Shown here piece after piece: positions 7,226 through 8,916 of a stretch of DNA of 8,916 nt. The DNA is from Cytophagales bacterium (GTDB lineage Bacteria > Bacteroidota > Bacteroidia > Cytophagales > ES-bin-26). Under the pieces are notes generated by a model, which saw only the letters and a program-made list of their open reading frames with translations, searched no databases and was not told the DNA's origin. The stretch's first letter is position 1, and the number at the start of each line of letters is the position of its first letter. Both the position numbers and the translations under genes were made by a program. The stretch spans positions 1 through 8,916 of the forward strand of contig JACMKY010000410.1 of the NCBI GenBank assembly GCA_014379925.1, given 5' to 3'.

Positions 7226-8080
7226 ATGAAAATCCAGGTTTTTCCCGATGCCGAAGCCCTGAGCCAGACGGCAGCGGCGCTTTTTGTTCAGTTGTCCAAC
7301 GACGCCGTCGACCGGCACGGACGTTTCACCGTGGCCTTGTCGGGCGGTACCACGCCCAAGCGCGTCCACGAATTTCTGGCCCAGGGCATGTTTCGGGACA
7401 ACATCCCCTGGGAGAAAGTACACGTATTTTGGGGCGACGAGCGCTGGGTGCCGATGGACGATCCCCGCAGCAACGCCAAGATGGCCTTCGATACGCTGTT
7501 GGATTTCGTGCCCGTTCCACGGCATCAAATCCATCCCATGCGAAAGGATGTCTCACCCCAAACGGGAGGGGCCGAAACCGAGGTTCCCGGCGCGGATGGT
7601 GCGGAAATGGATATTCCGGAGATGTACGTTCCCAGCACGGAAGTAGCTCAAGCCGCCCAACCCCAGGCCAAGTCTCCGGAGGAGGCGGCGGCTCAGTACG
7701 AGGCGTTGCTCAAAACCTACTTTCCCGAACAAGCGCCCCGCTTCGACCTGGTTTTCCTCGGCCTGGGCGACGACGGCCACACGGCTTCCCTGTTCCCGAA
7801 CACGACGGTCTTGTACGAGGAGGGACGCTGGGTAAAGGAGATTTTTGTGGAAAAGGTGGGAATGGACCGCATTACGCTGACGATTCCCGCCATCAACTGG
7901 GCCGACAACATCATCTTTCTGGTGGCCGGCGCCAACAAGGCGCAAGTAGTACAAGAAGTACTGGAAGGCCCTTACCAGCCGGATCGCTTGCCCGCCCAAC
8001 TCATTCAGCCCGCCAACTCCGAAATCTGCTGGTTGCTGGACGAAGCGGCGGCGGCCAAAATCAAGCGTACGGAGAAGTAG
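7226..8080 (+). CDS. pgl: 6-phosphogluconolactonase with an acidic insertion
   Basis: This 284-residue protein hydrolyses 6-phosphogluconolactone to 6-phosphogluconate, linking Zwf to Gnd. Family hallmarks are ALSGGTTPKRV at 37-47, VFWGDERWVP at 67-76 and GLGDDGHTASLFP at 179-191, with the likely catalytic H185. The C-terminal half continues with TLTIPAIN at 217-224 and FLVAGANKA at 231-239. Typical members of this type have about 230-240 residues. The excess lies at about 108-149, between the QIHPM strand and the SPEEAAAQYE helix. That stretch is rich in Glu, Asp, Ala, Gly and Pro and has spaced VP/IP/VP pairs at 120, 130 and 135. It stays in frame, so it looks like a disordered surface loop and not a frameshift. 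The ATG at 7226 gives the normal short N-terminus. It is the last gene of the + strand group. Confidence 0.95.
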   Translation: MKIQVFPDAEALSQTAAALFVQLSNDAVDRHGRFTVALSGGTTPKRVHEFLAQGMFRDNIPWEKVHVFWGDERWVPMDDPRSNAKMAFDTLLDFVPVPRHQIHPMRKDVSPQTGGAETEVPGADGAEMDIPEMYVPSTEVAQAAQPQAKSPEEAAAQYEALLKTYFPEQAPRFDLVFLGLGDDGHTASLFPNTTVLYEEGRWVKEIFVEKVGMDRITLTIPAINWADNIIFLVAGANKAQVVQEVLEGPYQPDRLPAQLIQPANSEICWLLDEAAAAKIKRTEK

Positions 8081-8086
8081 GTGCTA

Positions 8087-8098
8087 CAACCTAGGTTG
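8087..8098. other. 12-bp perfect palindrome after pgl
   Basis: CAACCTAGGTTG reads the same on both strands and lies 6 bases after the pgl stop. It is long enough to be noticed but short enough to occur by chance. It could be a protein-binding site or a tiny hairpin near the end of the transcript. Confidence 0.35.
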
Positions 8099-8207
8099 AT
8101 CAGGAGCGTCAATGCAATGCACCGACGAATGGGTTCGTAAATGTTCAAAATGAGTCGCTCAGAAGAATTACGAGCGTCCTTCATCATCGCCTTATTACTT
8201 ATTCCCC

Positions 8208-8240
8208 ATCCCTGGCGAAGCAGTATCTGAAGCCAGGGGT
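8208..8240. terminator. Stem-loop between convergent pgl and the PH-like gene
   Basis: Bases 8208-8216 pair with 8232-8240 as a 9-bp stem (one G-T pair, core CCCTGGC/GCCAGGG) with a 15-base loop. It lies between two convergent genes, 127 bp after the pgl stop and 31 bp beyond the stop of the - strand gene, which is where a shared terminator would be expected. No T run follows on either strand, so intrinsic termination is a guess from position and stem strength. Confidence 0.4.
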
Positions 8241-8271
8241 TAATCAAGCAGGCAAAGTTAAATTCTCCTCG

Positions 8272-8547
8272 TCAAACCCGTTCCAGGATGAGCCGCTTAA
8301 TTTCCTGGGCGTCGCCTTTGGTGAAGTTTTCGATGACGATTTCGGGCCGGGCGCGGGGAATGACGCGGATGATGGAGAAGAACAGCCCGTTGTCGATCTC
8401 CACTCCGGAGATGTCCTGGTAGAAAACGAAACTCTCCGACCCGCCGATCAATTGATTGATTTTGAACGTAACTCCCTTCTCGTTAAAAATCACTTCGTCG
8501 GGCGTAAATACATCTTTCACGCGGCTGGACCTGAATACTTCGTTCAC
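8272..8547 (-). CDS. Small PH-like domain protein, function unknown
   Basis: This 91-residue protein has no signal peptide or membrane segment. Its alternating pattern of hydrophobic strands (DEVIFNEKGVTFKI at 17-30, ESFVFYQDISGVEI at 38-51, LFFSIIRVIP at 55-64, PEIVIENF at 68-75) ends in a charged helix (KGDAQEIKRLILERV, 77-91). Seven-stranded sheets closed by one helix are typical of small bacterial PH-like proteins, and the helix spacing (DAQEIKRLI) fits that fold. The family call comes from pattern only. The start is GTG at 8547; upstream in frame there is a TAA before any ATG, so GTG is the best choice. No Shine-Dalgarno sequence is visible. It faces the pentose phosphate genes and has no evident link to them. 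Confidence 0.7.
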   Translation of the reverse strand: MNEVFRSSRVKDVFTPDEVIFNEKGVTFKINQLIGGSESFVFYQDISGVEIDNGLFFSIIRVIPRARPEIVIENFTKGDAQEIKRLILERV

Positions 8548-8916
8548 GGGAATGGGGAGTTTGAGGGTTGAGTAGCTTATACGTTAAGAATGCACCTCAA
8601 GGGTTGAAAAACCAATTTCTCCGAAGCAACACTCCGCGGCCAAGTTGCAAGCAACGGCACCCGCCTTTCGCCAGCAGAACCCCGTGGTGGGCGGAGGTCT
8701 ACCAAACCACCGGCGCGTCAAATCAAGTTTAAATGGGTATTGTGCCGGCCGACGAGGAAGCGGAAAGCCTGGGTAAGCTTACCAGAATTGAGCCCCTCAC
8801 TCGGTTGCCCCCACGCGGGCGGGCGTTTTGTCGGTGGGCGCAAACCGGGGTTGGCTGGTCCGGCATTCCAGGGTGGTCGTCTCCGGCGGATTCGTGGATT
8901 GACAGGCGCCGATGTC
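8548..8916. other. 369 bases without a supported gene
   Basis: This stretch is lower in GC near 8560-8620 and GC-rich from about 8630 to the end. It holds the upstream region of the - strand gene, but I cannot point to a promoter. It contains a 12-bp palindrome GGTAAGCTTACC at 8772-8783 and a short GC hairpin at 8807-8820. Reading frames run off the window edge on both strands (for example + strand from an ATG at 8733 directly after a TAA, and - strand ending at 8797), but none has a recognisable domain. It could hold the end of a neighbouring gene or an unrecognised RNA. Confidence 0.5.

Noticed and set aside
7207..8094. 295-codon + strand frame overlapping pgl almost completely
   Set aside because: The pgl frame has all family motifs. 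This one is Arg/Gly/Ser-rich and is an out-of-frame reading of the same DNA.
8005..8247. 80-codon - strand frame between pgl and the PH-like gene
   Set aside because: It overlaps the pgl 3' end, contains the stem-loop region and matches no family I know. A chance frame is more likely than a small gene.
8733..8916. Partial genes at the right edge (+ strand from 8733; - strand ending at 8797)
   Set aside because: Several frames stay open here because the DNA is GC-rich. None shows a domain, and the - strand Ile-Gly-Ala-Cys lipobox-like string is too short to trust.

Overview
The window is a compact carbohydrate-metabolism locus. Five genes lie head to tail on the + strand and together encode the oxidative pentose phosphate pathway plus two linked sugar-phosphate enzymes. 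In order they are a fused transaldolase/glucose-6-phosphate isomerase (171-3020), a small HAD-family hydrolase that overlaps it by one base (3020-3655), 6-phosphogluconate dehydrogenase gnd (3939-5354), glucose-6-phosphate dehydrogenase zwf (5469-7001) and 6-phosphogluconolactonase pgl (7226-8080). A sixth, unrelated gene on the - strand (8272-8547) converges on pgl and encodes a 91-residue protein that resembles small bacterial PH-like domain proteins.

The source looks like a member of Bacteroidota, probably a Cytophagales-type environmental bacterium. The reasons are the fused Tal-Pgi, start codons that mostly lack a Shine-Dalgarno sequence and follow A/T- or pyrimidine-rich stretches, GC-rich genes separated by lower-GC gaps, and gaps filled with degenerate short repeats. 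This placement rests on pattern recognition, not a search, and the genus is not determined.

The enzymes form a loop. Zwf oxidises glucose-6-phosphate, Pgl opens the lactone and Gnd makes ribulose-5-phosphate and CO2. Transaldolase returns carbon as fructose-6-phosphate, which the isomerase half of the same polypeptide turns back into glucose-6-phosphate for Zwf. Transketolase and the pentose-phosphate isomerase and epimerase are not in the window. The HAD protein may be a sugar-phosphate phosphatase or a metabolite-repair enzyme for this pathway, but its substrate cannot be read from the sequence.

The least ordinary features are these. (1) The three larger gaps before pathway genes (ahead of tal-pgi, gnd and pgl) each hold a different degenerate tandem repeat that runs almost to the start codon; the gnd-zwf gap has only a weak inverted repeat. 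(2) The zwf-pgl gap can fold into a 176-base nested inverted repeat. (3) The residues that usually read the NADP 2'-phosphate are changed in both dehydrogenases. (4) Pgl carries a roughly 40-residue acidic, proline-containing insertion. The last 369 bases hold no gene I can support. I found no tRNA, rRNA, CRISPR array, transposase or defence gene.
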